From contig OX463829.1 of assembly GCA_949825045.1 (NCBI GenBank), positions 21,918,715-21,982,714 of the forward strand: a stretch of 64,000 nucleotides of DNA, written 5' to 3'. This DNA is from Argyresthia goedartella (Eukaryota > Arthropoda > Insecta > Lepidoptera > Argyresthiidae). The position numbers and the translations under genes were made by a program. This document shows, piece after piece, positions 1 through 12,227 of the stretch (within the stretch, counting starts at the first letter, position 1; the number at the start of each line of letters is the position of its first letter). Under the pieces are notes generated by a model. It had not been told where the DNA came from and searched no databases. It worked only from the letters and a program-made list of their open reading frames with translations.

Positions 1-1857
1 GCAGGACCGAGTTTCAATGCCGTGTACGTGAAGAGGCCTAAACAGTGACGCAGGACCGAGTTTCAATGCCGTGTACGTGAAGAGGCCTAAACAGTGACGC
101 AGGACCGAGTTTCAATGCCGTGTACGTGAAGAGGCCTAAACAGTGACGCAGGACCGAGTTTCAATGCCGTGTACGTGAAGAGGCCTAAACAGTGACGCAG
201 GACCGAGTTTCAATGCCGTGTACGTGAAGAGGCCTAAACAGTGACGCAGGATCGAGTTTCAATGCCGTGTACGTGAAGAGGCCTAAACAGTGACGCAGGA
301 CCGAGTTTCAATGCCGTGTACGTGAAGAGGCCTAAACAGTGACGCAGGACCGAGTTTCAATGCCGTGTACGTGAAGAGGCCTAAACAGTGACGCAGGACC
401 GAGTTTCAATGCCGTGTACGTGAAGAGGCCTAAACAGTGACGCAGGACCGAGTTTCAATGCCGTGTACGTGAAGAGGCCTAAACAGTGACGCAGGACCGA
501 GTTTCAATGCCGTGTACGTGAAGAGGCCTAAACAGTGACGCAGGACCGAGTTTCAATGCCGTGTACGTGAAGAGGCCTAAACAGTGACGCAGGACCGAGT
601 TTCAATGCCGTGTACGTGAAGAGGCCTAAACAGTGACGCAGGACCGAGTTTCAATGCCGTGTACGTGAAGAGGCCTAAACAGTGACGCAGGACCGAGTTT
701 CAATGCCGTGTACGTGAAGAGGCCTAAACAGTGACGCAGGACCGAGTTTCAATGCCGTGTACGTGAAGAGGCCTAAACAGTGACGCAGGACCGAGTTTCA
801 ATGCCGTGTACGTGAAGAGGCCTAAACAGTGACGCAGGACCGAGTTTCAATGCCGTGTACGTGAAGAGGCCTAAACAGTGACGCAGGATCGAGTTTCAAT
901 GCCGTGTACGTGAAGAGGCCTAAACAGTGACGCAGGATCGAGTTTCAATGCCGTGTACGTGAAGAGGCCTAAACAGTGACGCAGGACCGAGTTTCAATGC
1001 CGTGTACGTGAAGAGGCCTAAACAGTGACGCAGGATCGAGTTTCAATGCCGTGTACGTGAAGAGGCCTAAACAGTGACGCAGGACCGAGTTTCAATGCCG
1101 TGTACGTGAAGAGGCCTAAACAGTGACGCAGGACCGAGTTTCAATGCCGTGTACGTGAAGAGGCCTAAACAGTGACGCAGGACCGAGTTTCAATGCCGTG
1201 TACGTGAAGAGGCCTAAACAGTGACGCAGGACCGAGTTTCAATGCCGTGTACGTGAAGAGGCCTAAACAGTGACGCAGGACCGAGTTTCAATGCCGTGTA
1301 CGTGAAGAGGCCTAAACAGTGACGCAGGACCGAGTTTCAATGCCGTGTACGTGAAGAGGCCTAAACAGTGACGCAGGACCGAGTTTCAATGCCGTGTACG
1401 TGAAGAGGCCTAAACAGTGACGCAGGACCGAGTTTCAATGCCGTGTACGTGAAGAGGCCTAAACAGTGACGCAGGACCGAGTTTCAATGCCGTGTACGTG
1501 AAGAGGCCTAAACAGTGACGCAGGACCGAGTTTCAATGCCGTGTACGTGAAGAGGCCTAAACAGTGACGCAGGACCGAGTTTCAATGCCGTGTACGTGAA
1601 GAGGCCTAAACAGTGACGCAGGACCGAGTTTCAATGCCGTGTACGTGAAGAGGCCTAAACAGTGACGCAGGACCGAGTTTCAATGCCGTGTACGTGAAGA
1701 GGCCTAAACAGTGACGCAGGACCGAGTTTCAATGCCGTGTACGTGAAGAGGCCTAAACAGTGACGCAGGACCGAGTTTCAATGCCGTGTACGTGAAGAGG
1801 CCTAAACAGTGACGCAGGACCGAGTTTCAATGCCGTGTACGTGAAGAGGCCTAAACA
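1..1857. repeat. 49-bp tandem satellite array, about 38 copies
   Basis: A 49-bp unit beginning GCAGGACCGAGTTTCAATGC is repeated head to tail for about 37.9 copies from the first base of the window, so the array probably extends further left. The units look identical except for one C-to-T change (GGACC to GGATC) in copies 6, 19, 20 and 22. The unit holds stop codons and is not a multiple of three, so it is not coding. The array ends abruptly in a 44-base partial unit. Such homogeneity means recent expansion, active homogenisation or assembly collapse. Confidence 0.98.
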
Positions 1858-1934
1858 TAAGGCTTATACAAGCGTCAATGATGCATCTTTAGGTTAAATT
1901 CTAGGCCAAATTGGTTGGGAGAAATGTGGGATAC

Positions 1935-2271
1935 TAGTAGTTTATGACTGAACCATATTGCCAAATTATGTACAGTTACATACACTAGTTTATCTACAGA
2001 CATATCATAAGCTCTCTTTGGTGTGTTCAGGAACCGCATGTTCGACTAGTATTGTGGCATTGATCACTGCTCTGCACTTGTTTAGCTTGTTCAGTAGTAC
2101 CAACTTCACAGACAAACTAGGGGCGGCACGCAGGCGAGCGTCGGCGTTCGAAAATTGAATGTTATAATATGTCGAAATAAAGAAATTAGTTTTTACCAAG
2201 TAGTGTATCATTATGCTGGTCGTAGCGTGCGGTTTTTGGACGCAGTAAAGAGGGTTTATGATGTGTGTAGA
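1935..2271 (+). mobile_element. Family A MITE-like element, copy 1
   Basis: First of six copies of one short repeat in the window; the others start near 15146, 15511, 20464, 52418 and 62614. It opens TAGTAGTTTATG and closes with the shared end GGGTTTATGATGTGTGTAGA, followed by TAA. The GC-rich middle (GCGAGCGTCGGCGTTCG) is shared by all copies. This copy lacks the internal CTCGAG hairpin of fuller copies. The apparent short frames on both strands recur in every copy and are not genes. Confidence 0.8.
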
Positions 2272-3164
2272 TAAATATATGTAAGCCACTCGTTTGTGGG
2301 TAGATAGCCCGCGATTTTGAACCTTATAGCTTGGTAATAAAGTTCAAAACCTATGAAAAATAAATCAATCATCTGTTGGTGGCCCCACAGCAGAGTGGTT
2401 ATATAAAGTTTATTAGCGAAAAACTTTCATGGAAAATAAATAATAGCCTATCTGTTTATATTTATGATATAAAACCTTTTTTACTGATGCGTTATTTTCT
2501 ACTAAATGGAAATTTGCTCGGAAAACAAATCAGTTTTCTATCAAACTAAGATGCAAAAAAAGTTGAAAAATTTTCAAAAATTTATACTTTTAAATTATTA
2601 TTGAACGAGTTAATGAATATTTTGAAAACAGGGGGTTATTTATTTTTTATTTAAAGAAAATATATATTTACACAACACAACTTAATCTAGCTAAAATTAT
2701 TCAAATAAAAATATTAAACGAAATAAAAAATGTCCTTCAGGTCGCCGCCGTCGAGTGGTAGGGTGCCCAACCTGCCCAATATTTTGGTGTTTATTTATAA
2801 TCTGTCAACTCGTGGTGCCGCCGCGCCGCGCCGTGGGGCTCTGCGGGGCGGCACCACAGGCGGTACGGTCAGTCTGCACCACTGTGGTCTGCACCGAAGT
2901 GTTGCGTGCGGCGGGTAATGTTTACTTTCTCTAATGCTCAACCCCTTAAGCTGATAAACTGATGATGATGGAATCAATAATTGGTTGAAGGACTCTCGTT
3001 TGCCTCTTTACGTGAACAAGTTGTCTAGTGGGTCAAATCATTAATTTATCCAGCCCGAGTCTGTGTGCTGACTATCACGTAGACACGTACTCTTTTATCT
3101 CACCGTCACCGCCGCGGCGCCGCCGTGGTGAAATGGCCGCAAATAGGTAGATACCCTGGCAATT
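2272..3164. other. Intergenic, no gene seen
   Basis: AT-rich sequence without a credible gene. A fragment near 2308 (CCCGCGATTTTGAACCTTA) recurs near 61150 and, diverged, near 38776, so it is a dispersed repeat. A short GC-rich patch at about 2813-2920 contains a GTGGTGCCGCC...GGCGGCACCAC inverted repeat, and a second at about 3110-3130 is GCC/CGG-rich. Neither shows coding features. Confidence 0.6.
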
Positions 3165-3787
3165 TCATGCAGAAAAAGTGGCCCACTGCGAGTCGGACTC
3201 GCCCATGAAGGGTTCCGTTGTAGCAAGTAATTATGTGACTGGATGTTTGTGTTGTAACTTTATTTTTTATAGTGTTTGTATGATTAACATAGTTATCTTT
3301 GCGGTTTTTAATAAATGTTTTATATCTTAAAAACTGTTTGTTTTATTTTGTTCAAACCAATTTTCGTTGAAAGTATATATCGAGATATATATTTTTGTAA
3401 ATTTTTCACTTCCTTACTTTTAAAGTTTGAGGGGGGGGGGGGGCACACATTTTTCCATTTTTTGAAATCTCAATGTCATTTTCAAAGACCTATCTATAGA
3501 TACCCCACACACATATGTTTGATGAAAAAAATATTTTTTGGTTTCAGTTCCATGTATGGGGAAACCCCTTTAATTATTTTAATTTTTAAATTTTTGTACA
3601 AAAATCGTAATGATCCTGTTATGTATATGTAAACAATTCTGTGAACCGCGAATGCATCTACATACCAAGTTGCAACTGTTAGTCTTAATAGTTTCAGCAT
3701 TAAGTTGCTGTGACCTACGGACGGACGGACAGACAGACTTGATGAATCTATAAATTTTCCTTGTTTCTCTACAGAACCCTAAAAATA
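3165..3787 (+). mobile_element. GACG-microsatellite dispersed element, long form, copy 1
   Basis: Starts with GCGAGTCGGACTCGCCCATG and the GGGTTCCG box, carries a GGAC/GACG tetranucleotide run at about 3719-3737, and ends CAGAACCCTAAAAATA. The same long form is at 35578-36190. Shorter relatives are near 19296, 19708, 49240, 54541 and 56843. Non-coding, probably non-autonomous. A run of more than ten G at about 3430-3443 sits inside it. Confidence 0.8.
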
Positions 3788-4739
3788 TAGCCAACATTTG
3801 CAGACACTGCGTGTTTTTTTAAATAAAATATTTGACTTACGTAATTAATCACGCAGTAGTACGCTAATAATTCACTGATGTAACTATTTTTTTCAACATT
3901 AAATTGTACAATGCAATATACTTATTTGTTATTCTTCAACCGCCAATGGAAGGATGATGTCATTTATTTCAAAAGAAACATCCACCCCGCACCCCGCACC
4001 TATTTTGTCAACCCCAGCGCCTTTTCTTATACAGGGTGCTGAGAGAGATGATGGTATTGATGTTCTTACAAATCAGGATTGACAATAAATTGCATATAAT
4101 ATACGTGACGTAAAAGGAGAATGGGCAAAAATGTATGGGAGCTGGGACCACCCTCCAATAGCAGTAACATGTGTGTCGTTGGATAGGTCTTGTCAATAGG
4201 AATAACTTTTGCTTTGACAGCTTTGTTGTCACAGTTGTCTGTTCAGAGATATATGACATATAAGTTCCGATAAGGGGTTAATTAAATAAATATTTTCTTG
4301 GGAAAAAAGTAATAGCACTGGTAATTATTTTACGTTTTATTATTATAATTACTAATTACAGGATTATTGTCTGGTATTTAAGTAACGCGTGACTTAGGGT
4401 TCATCGACTATGACGTCATTTAAAAATATTGGTGGTGCATTAAACCCGTCATGAATCGCATACCCTCAATACCAGATTATTGATATAACGTGTGCACATG
4501 TGCCCATCGTTCTCCTTCCTGATAAACATGTGCAATAATGCTCAACAATATTATTGCCTTCATTTGCAATCAAAATTTTATATAACATTAATATATTTTT
4601 TGCCTAACATGACGGGATTGGAACGTCCACGAAGAAGCTACACATTTTCTTGTAAGCCGTAATCGGGCAAATCATCTAAACGAATCTCTCTATATGTTTC
4701 AATCTGATATAAACCATTCTGTAAAAACCATTAACATAA
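3788..4739. other. Intergenic, no gene seen
   Basis: AT-rich, with CACCCCGCACC low-complexity sequence near 3983. I see no gene, RNA or recognisable mobile element. Confidence 0.5.
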
Positions 4740-4925
4740 AAATTTACATACAGGCACATTGCTTCTGGCCCCAAACTAGGATTCCCTATCTCGTGGGTAC
4801 CAGAAACAGCGACATCACACACGTATAAACATCCAAGACCTGTTTTTTTTCCGTATTCCCAGCCGGGGATCGAACCCGGGACCTCGCATGTTAGGAAGAG
4901 CCACAACCGCAGAAATTCGATAACA
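4740..4925 (-). mobile_element. tRNA-derived SINE, family 1, copy 1
   Basis: On the - strand a B-box-like GGTTCGATCCCCGGCTGGG (about 4861-4879) is followed by a body also found at 5370-5480 (+) and 47790-47890 (+), including TGTCGCTGTTTCTGG and GGCCAGAAGCAATG. The tRNA-like head and shared body mark a SINE rather than a working tRNA. Confidence 0.8.
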
Positions 4926-5290
4926 TCTTTATGCAATCACCCACAAACCCCGATGACGCGAGTGTACAAGACGTACGTAGTAGGCCCCCCTCGCAGGCGA
5001 TACCGCGAGTTTGTCACGGAGAACTTTCGAGTCACACCCGCCGGCGGCCCTACTACGTAATGCTAATAAATAATGCCGCTAATAACAATAAACTTGGCGG
5101 TTTCGCTTGCAGTCTTGCACTCTACATGCATATTAGTTAAGTGCCCCGCATTAATACTGATGTACTTAGTCATAGAATAGGCTAAACTGCGAGTGGTTTG
5201 TGGGTGTGTGTGGGTGGTCAAGTCGCCTGGTCAGATGGGTGGACTATGAATAGTTCACAGCTGAGAATATTTATCTAAGTACAGACTTAT
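4926..5290. other. Intergenic, small hairpin
   Basis: Contains an inverted pair, ACGTAGTAGGCC near 4974 and GGCCCTACTACGT near 5046, around a CG-rich loop. It could be a tiny foldback element. No gene seen. Confidence 0.4.
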
Positions 5291-5560
5291 ACGACCTCTG
5301 TGGCGCTGCGGTTGCGGCTTTGCCCACCAAGCGAGACGTCTCGGGTTCGATCCCCGGCTGGGGATACAGTAAAAGAAAAAAGAACAGGTCTTGGATTTTT
5401 ATGTGTGTGATGTCGCTGTTTCTGGGTCCCACGACACAGGGTTTCTTAGTTTGGGGCCAGAAGCAATGTATGTGCATGTGTAGGTATAAATATTCATGTT
5501 TATACAGATGTGTGTGTTTCCTGAGGGTTTGTTCATCATTCTGATAGATGGGCATTATCA
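5291..5560 (+). mobile_element. tRNA-derived SINE, family 1, copy 2
   Basis: The head has an A-box-like TGGCGCTGCGG and a B-box-like GGGTTCGATCCCCGG about 40 bases later. The body matches the - strand copy at 4740-4925. The tRNA-like head is not followed by a foldable acceptor end, so it is a SINE. Confidence 0.85.
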
Positions 5561-5739
5561 TTATAAGGATATGCCAATAAATAAGATAGATCCAATCGGA
5601 TCCTTTTTGAAAGCTATTCAGGATGAGGTCCCTACCAATAGAACCCCTAAAAATAAATACTACTAGTATACCTTGCTTTATGTTCACAGAGATATTGTAA
5701 ACTAAGCTCGCATGTACTGGTCTAGATAAAGATATGATT

Positions 5740-6542
5740 GTTTTAGCTTGCAGCTCTCATAGTTTCTACCGCTGAGCTAGCAACTATACAGGTGTTGTTT
5801 TAGCTTGCAGCTCTCATATTTTGTACCGCTGAGCTAGCAACTATACAGGTGTTGTTTTAGCTTGCAGCTCTCATAGTTTCTACCGCTGAGCTAGCAACTA
5901 TACAGGTGTTGTTTTAGCTTGCAGCTCTCATAGTTTCTACCGCTGAGCTAGCAACTATACAGGTGTTGTTTTAGCTTGCAGCTCTCATAGTTTCTACCGC
6001 TGAGCTAGCAACTATACAGGTGTTGTTTTAGCTTGCAGCTCTCATAGTTTCTACCGCTGAGCTAGCAACTATACAGGTGTTGTTTTAGCTTGCAGCTCTC
6101 ATAGTTTCTACCGCTGAGCTAGCAACTATACAGGTGTTGTTTTAGCTTGCAGCTCTCATAGTTTCTACCGCTGAGCTAGCGACTATACAGGTGTTGTTTT
6201 AGCTTGCAGCTCTCATAGTTTCTACCGCTGAGCTAGCAACTATACAGGTGTTGTTTTAGCTTGCAGCTCTCATAGTTTCTACCGCTGAGCTAGCAACTAT
6301 ACAGGTGTTGTTTTAGCTTGCAGCTCTCATAGTTTCTACCGCTGAGCTAGCAACTATACAGGTGTTGTTTTAGCTTGCAGCTCTCATAGTTTCTACCGCT
6401 GAGCTAGCAACTATACAGGTGTTGTTTTAGCTTGCAGCTCTCATAGTTTCTACCGCTGAGCTAGCAACTATACAGGTGTTGTTTTAGCTTGCAGCTCTCA
6501 TAGTTTCTACCGCTGAGCTAGCAACTATACAGGTGTTGTTTT
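5740..6542. repeat. 57-bp minisatellite, about 14 copies
   Basis: A 57-bp unit starting GTTTTAGCTTGCAGCTCTCA is repeated about 14.1 times. Copies are nearly identical: the second reads CATATTTTGTACC and one has GCGACT in place of GCAACT. Each unit has an imperfect internal hairpin (TAGCTTGCAGCTC against GAGCTAGCAACTA). The last unit runs straight into the left end of the element at 6528-7108. Confidence 0.97.
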
Positions 6543-7108
6543 GTAAAGTTACGCCCGACTCACGGAGGGTAACTCACGTATCGCTTGTAACAAAAAATTT
6601 GTTTAATTTTTCACATTCACAAATTGTCCTGTTCAATTTGTCCTGAAACAACCGTAACGTGTGGTGCATATTTGGAGCGCAAGCGATAGGTATTTTTCAC
6701 TTTTTTTTGCAGCATTGCCCCTGAGCACAGATTACTAACTAGTCGGGCGTAATTTTGGAAAGATTTAAACGATCACCAAAAATGCACCTGTTTTACTACC
6801 AATAAATTCGAAACGACCGCCAGAATTAGTAAACGACCACCAAATTGTGTATGGATAAATGATCACCAAACTTCTTTTTATGTTTTGTGTACTTAAGTTC
6901 ATGTTTTAAGTATTTTTTGTTCAACATGTTCAACCTAACACGAAGGATAAGTAACCTCACCTAAGCTATCGCAGTATTTTGCCCTGATATTTTCTGCAAC
7001 TTTTGGTGATCATTTACCCATTTTGGGTAGCATTTACCCACTTTGGGTAGGAAAAAAATATTTTGGTGATCATTATATATTTTGCGCTTTACAAAACAAC
7101 TTCCTGTA
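6528..7108. mobile_element. MITE-like element with 21-22-bp inverted ends
   Basis: Positions 6528-6548 (TACAGGTGTTGTTTTGTAAAG) are matched in reverse complement by 7087-7108, with one small difference. Inside is a cluster of degenerate GATCACCAAA motifs: forward near 6770, 6828 and 6860, inverted near 7005 and 7062. A fragment of MITE family B lies at 6876-6990. No coding capacity. The left end is continuous with the 57-bp minisatellite unit. Confidence 0.6.
6876..6990 (+). mobile_element. Fragment of MITE family B
   Basis: The stretch from the GTACTTAAG region through CATGTTCAACCTAAC, the CACCTAAGCTA box and TTTTGCCCTGATAT matches the interior of the full element at 57780-58269, in the same orientation. 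Its inverted ends are absent, so it is a relic captured within another element. Confidence 0.7.
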
Positions 7109-8660
7109 TTAACCATCCATGCAGCTATTTGATAGCTTTCGTGTTCCTGCTCGTATTTGTTTTAGGGTTCTGTAACTTAAAAGTAAAAATGAACCGTTAC
7201 AGGTGATTTCGTTGTCCATCTGTCCGTCCGTCCGCCTGTGTGTCTGATAATATCCTTTTTCTTATGATAGCCCTAGCTATCAGCCTAGAAGGGCAACGCA
7301 TTCAAAAGTTAGGGCCCTTTATGCCGCAAATTTGCTGAATACGATATTGACTGCTAGTCAAATAGACACTTTTTAGGAACTGTCAAAACGGTAATTTTGT
7401 TCACGAGTTCTATGAAGTAGTAGCCTGTGACGTCAAAGTCAAATGCTGTCTCTTTTATACAAAATTGCGTTGCTAAAATCCAACTGCTGGAAATATACAA
7501 TTCTGATATTGTCAAACCTTTTTGTTCCAATAGTTTTAACTACAGACCGTTTCTAGATTTATTGGACTACATTTGCTTGATACTCGCAGGGGAATCAACT
7601 AGGGTAAAAAATCCGGAAACCGTAGATTTGTAGTTCCATCACAAAATGCGCGATTCCAACTCGCACTTGTCCGTCTTTTTGTTTAATAGTAGTATTGAAT
7701 AAGTAATGTCCGTCGGCATTTCACAAAGCATCTCACTATGCAAGCTTGTCCCAGTTCCGAACATCACTTCTGGGAATCGGCCGATGGTGTGCCAAGTGCA
7801 TGCTGCATCAGTGCCATTGCCAGATAAATTAAGAGTTTAGGGTTTCATCGAAAATCCAAATAGTGGAGCTAGTTGTGGCTGTCCCAGTATAACTTATGAT
7901 AACTTAGGAACTGCTACTAAACCCCAATTTTGAATTAAGTGAAAATTGAGAATTTTAATCATGGCAAGGCAAGGATATTCTATTAATCAAAGGCACTTTC
8001 AGATCATCTTCTATCACATTGTACCCTAGTGATTGACAATGAATAGTGTGATGAGATGAGACATGCAATGGAGAATTATCTGCTTTACGGCCGCTTTTTC
8101 TATCCTCAGATAACATTTATCTGCCTGTTTATATGAGGAATATAACAGAATTAGGACGAGCACGTGTGAAATGGCAAATAAAGTTATCTTACTGTTTATC
8201 TGGGGATGGAACAATCGCCCCTTACTCCAACAGTAAATCCACAATAAGAAGAAGTACACGTACTATCTTATTAATCTGCTTTGCTAGTACTGTGTTAAAA
8301 GAAGAAAGTTACTTGGGAAAATCTAAACTGGAAGGTAGTTAGATAAGAAATATAAACAAAGCTTTAAAATTACAAATACTAGGTGGAACCCGCTTGCCAC
8401 TACGTTGAATAGATGCATGGTATCCTATCTATAGTTACTTTGTAGACATTTTATTATTTGTTAATCTCGTGTCAATAAATGTTGAATTCCGCGAAGCGAT
8501 CATTCGCAATGTTATGGTAGGTACCTACCAAGCCTAGCCGTAATGCAACGTTAGAGATTATGGCTCACATCACCCCCGCATCTAAACATACCGAAAGCGA
8601 AACCAAACTTTCAAAAGAATAGTTTGTATGCGCATCCAGATTAGTTCGGAGAAATGATTA
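7109..8660. other. Intergenic, no gene seen
   Basis: Contains a decayed piece of the GACG element at about 7160-7250 (GGGTTCTGTAAC, then GTCCGTCCGTCCGCCTG). A segment near 7340-7385 recurs inverted near 34400-34460. Open frames here are short, overlap on both strands and have no recognisable motif. Confidence 0.5.
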
Positions 8661-8990
8661 ATTATGAATCGGAGGCCTCTTGAAGTATTTCAGTAGGTAT
8701 GATTTGATTTGAATTTTCTTATTCAAATCAAAATACATATTATATAGCATCACAACTTTTTACAGAAATTTGATGATGAAACGAACTTACCTGAAGTGAA
8801 GTTCAGTCCTAATTACACGAAGAGCTTCGTTCGAAGATATTAGCATAGGTACGCAACGTAGTTTCATTCATAGACTAGCCATTTAGCGCATTTTACTTCG
8901 AGAAAGATAAGGTAGATGATTAAATCACAGCTCGCCAATTCCTCCCACAATAGGCGCTGTCATTTATTTCGGAGATGTGCTTAGCTATTC
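8661..8990. repeat. Left arm of a 330-bp inverted pair
   Basis: Matches 13690-14030 in reverse complement, with divergence, from GGCCTCTTGAAGTA at the outer edge to the CGGAGATG region at the inner edge. The arm includes the left part of the MITE at 8783-9097 plus sequence outside it, so the pair is a larger inverted duplication, not just two MITE copies. Confidence 0.65.
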
Positions 8991-9097
8991 GATATTTCAC
9001 GGATTGGGTACAGCTTACAGCGACGGAGGGATGCTAATAAAATCATCGCACGAAGCTCTTCGTTTCATTAGGATCGAACTTCATTTCAGGTAAGTTC
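8783..9097. mobile_element. MITE with about 50-bp inverted ends
   Basis: The left end GAACTTACCTGAAGTGAAGT is mirrored by the right end, which reads TTCATTTCAGGTAAGTTC on the + strand. The complementarity continues inward through CGAAGAGCTTCG. Length is 315 bp with no coding frame. A decayed inverted relative lies at about 13690-13900. Confidence 0.75.
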
Positions 9098-9369
9098 TTT
9101 TGATCTTCAATAACACATCAATCTTCGTTCTCGATATTAGCGTAGGTACACAATGTAGATATTGATTTATCTCTATTAAATATATCGTCGCCAAGGACCC
9201 ATTACACAAACCTTATTGAGCTTATTATGGGCCTAGTTTGATCTGTGTAAGGTTGTGATCTAATATTTATTATTATTTATTTATAATTATTATTGAGAGA
9301 TATTTAGACACGAAATATCAGCTGATTCAATAGGTATTCTTTATGTTTGGTGGTATAAATAATAGATAA

Positions 9370-11995
9370 ATAATTAACCAACAAATTATTTCAAGTTTTC
9401 TATCTTCCTTGAGATCAGCTTGCATCACCACAATATTCTTCTGGTTGTATATTATAGCCCCTCACTTCGCATCGATTACTTTGAATCTTTTGAAAAGCTA
9501 CTAAATGACTTGACTCCTCTCTATAGTGACTCTCTCAAAATCGTTGATTTTAACACCTGTCTTCTAAAAAATAATGTCCGCTCCGACAAACTTGAATCTA
9601 TTCTACATTCCTTTGACTTGCATATTCTACCCTTTGGCGCTACTCACTTTCAACCACACTGTATTCCCTCTCTTCTCGATCTCATGATCGTCTCCAACAC
9701 AGCCAAGGTGGCTTCCCATGGCCAGCTTACTGCCCCCTTCTCCTATCACGACCTGGTTTATCTTTCATACAAAGTCAGGCCCTCTAAGCGCAAAGCCAAA
9801 TTTCTTGATATGCGGAGCTTCAAAGGCGTGAACCTCGATTCCCTTAAATTCGATGCCTCATCTATTGATTGGACCCCTGTCATCACTAGCGAGACCGTTG
9901 ATGACAAAATCCTGAAGTTTAACTCGATTGTCCTGAGGCTGTTCGACAACCACGCACCAATGAAAAAGGTCAGGGTCAAACATCTCCCTACCCCATGGTT
10001 GACCGACTCAATCAAGCGTTTAATGGCAAAAAGAAACCGTGCGAAAGGGCGATATTAGAGAGATTCAACCAACGAAAATCTTCTAACTTTGAAAATGCCT
10101 CCGTAACCTGTGCAACCGCATGTGCCGCGATGCCAAGCAACGACACATCCATGAGCGTATAGAGATGTACACCCCAGTTCAGGTCTGGAAGTTCCTTAAA
10201 ACCCTTGGTGTTGGCAAGTCCCAGGAATCCTCTTCAGGTAATGTCGACCTCAACGGTCTCAACCAGTTCTTCTCTTCTCCCCCCGTCGTGATGGATCCTG
10301 CCGCTAAGGAGGCAACCCTTCGTCGTCTACGGCTGAGGGCTGTAGTCTGCATCACACCGTTCAACTTCAGCTTCGTTGGAATTGGCCCAGTTAGAAAGGC
10401 TGTGCTAGCTATCACATCCAAAGATGCTGGTGGCGACAACGTCAGCCATCAAATGATCCACAGCGTCCTTGAAGAGTTGCTTCCTCCAATTACCCACATT
10501 ATAAACTTTTCTCTATCTAATAGCTCCTTTCCTAGTCTGTGGAAGAAAGCACTCGTCATCCCACTGACCAAAAATTCCAATCCTTCCTCCTTCAAAGATT
10601 ATAGGCCCATATCTATCTTACCCACTCTCGCCAAGGTCCTTGAATCCATAGTTCACTCCCAACTCTCAGGAGTTGTTTGATGAAAGGTAGGACCTTTCAT
10701 CAAAAAAACTTCTCAATCAGTACCAATCTGGGTTCAGACCAGGGCATAGTACTTCCACAGCACTTTTAAAAGTCAGTGATGACATACAGCTAGCCATGGA
10801 TCAGAAGTTGGCCACGGTGCTAGCCGTGCTTGACTTCAGCAATGCCTTAAACTGCGTCGATTTTGACATCCTTGTCGCAATATTGAGCTCACTTAATGTG
10901 TCCTTCCACGCTGCTAACTGTTTCGACTCATACCTGAGAGAACGATCGAATTAAGTCTGAAGAGACTGAAACTCGATAGTGTGATCTTTCCTCAGGAGTG
11001 CCTCAAGGTGGTATTCTCTCTCCTCTTCTATTTTCAGTTTTCATAAACTCCATCTCCGACGTCCTCTCTCCTTCGTATCATCTGTATGCAGATGATCTCC
11101 AAATTTATTTATTTGGGCCTCTACGGGCTGTTGGTGAACCAGACCAAATCACAAGCCATGATTTTAGGAACCAGGCACACTCTTTCCTTATTACAAAAGC
11201 CCATTGTTCCTGTATCATACAATGGCATCACAAATCACAATAGAGTTTGCTGACAAAGCGAAAAACCTCGGGGTTATTTTTGATAGCCAGCTGTCTTGGT
11301 CTTCACATGTCAGCGAGGTCAGCAGCCGGGTCTTTGCGTTCTTCCACTCCCTCAGGCGGCTGCAGTACTTCCTGCCGCGGTAGACCAAAATCACTCTTGC
11401 ACAGTCCCTTCTCCTGCCGCTAATCGACTACGCCGATGTCAGTTGGGCAAACGCGAACGAAGATCTACTGAACAAACTCGAACGACTTCAGAATCTCGGG
11501 ATTCGGTTTATCTTCGGGTTGCGCAAATTCGATCACGTTTCTCAATATCGCAAAGAGTTGGGGTGGCTTCTGATTCGTCGTCACCGAGACTTTCATATTC
11601 TTTCATATCTTTTTAATATATTGAAAAATCCGCGCTACCCCAGCTACCTTCGACAGCGCTTTGAGTATCTCTTTTCAAGAGATCGGCACCGGAGATCTCA
11701 CACGGTCTCACTCTTAGCCACACCAAGGCACAACACCTCGGCATATGAGCACTCCTTCAGGTTGCAGGCGATCCGACTGTGGAACGCACTTCCTTGCAAG
11801 ATAAGAGACAGTCCCACTCTTTTCTCTTTCAAAAACCGGGTAAAAGAGCACTTCCTCTCTCTTTCATGCTAGTAGTTATAGTATGTATATTATTACTATA
11901 TGTACAGGTTTATGTATCTATTGGTACTTATTTAGTAGTTTGGTATGCAAATAAATGAATATGAATATTAATATATATATATATATATATATATT
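9370..11995 (+). mobile_element. LINE retrotransposon, broken ORF2
   Basis: Consecutive + frames decode a non-LTR retrotransposon ORF2 interrupted by frameshifts and stops. An endonuclease-like N-terminal part (9420-10058) has VDFN where the family usually has GDFN. A reverse transcriptase region follows, with KDYRPISILPTLAKVLES near 10597, PQGGILSPLLFSVFINS at 10998 and the catalytic YADD near 11090. A C-terminal segment (11519-11872) has the FDHVSQYR and IRLWNALPCKIRD motifs of Jockey/CR1-type elements. It ends in a (TA)n run near 11968-11993. A 12-nt fold-back insertion near 10678-10704 disrupts the frame. Inactive. Confidence 0.88.
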
Positions 11996-12227
11996 TTATT
12001 TTACATATTTTATAGATATTTAATTAATTAATTAATTATTTATTATAGATAAGTTATTTGATATTATGCACTGCCTAGTCTTTCATGGTAAATTTTCCTA
12101 TCATGCCTTGGTTTGCTGGAAGAAATCTCTTTTTAGAGATAAGCTCGCCTTTCTACATATGTTTTCAATAAATGTAACTTTTTATCTATCTTTGTGCAAT
12201 AAAGAATTATGAATTATGAAGTTTATA
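11996..12227. other. Retroposon tail sequence
   Basis: AT-rich, with a fragment GAGATAAGCTCGCCTTTCTA near 12137. The same sequence occurs inverted near 14930 and 47927, so this is the 3' end of another dispersed retroposon. No gene. Confidence 0.45.

Noticed and set aside
1..1857. CRISPR-like array
   Set aside because: Units are contiguous with no unique spacers, and the context is an animal genome. It is a satellite.
1958..2289. Short proteins on both strands of the family A repeat
   Set aside because: The same frames recur at 15249, 15593, 20457, 52507 and 62670 with frame changes on both strands, so they are accidental frames in a repeat.
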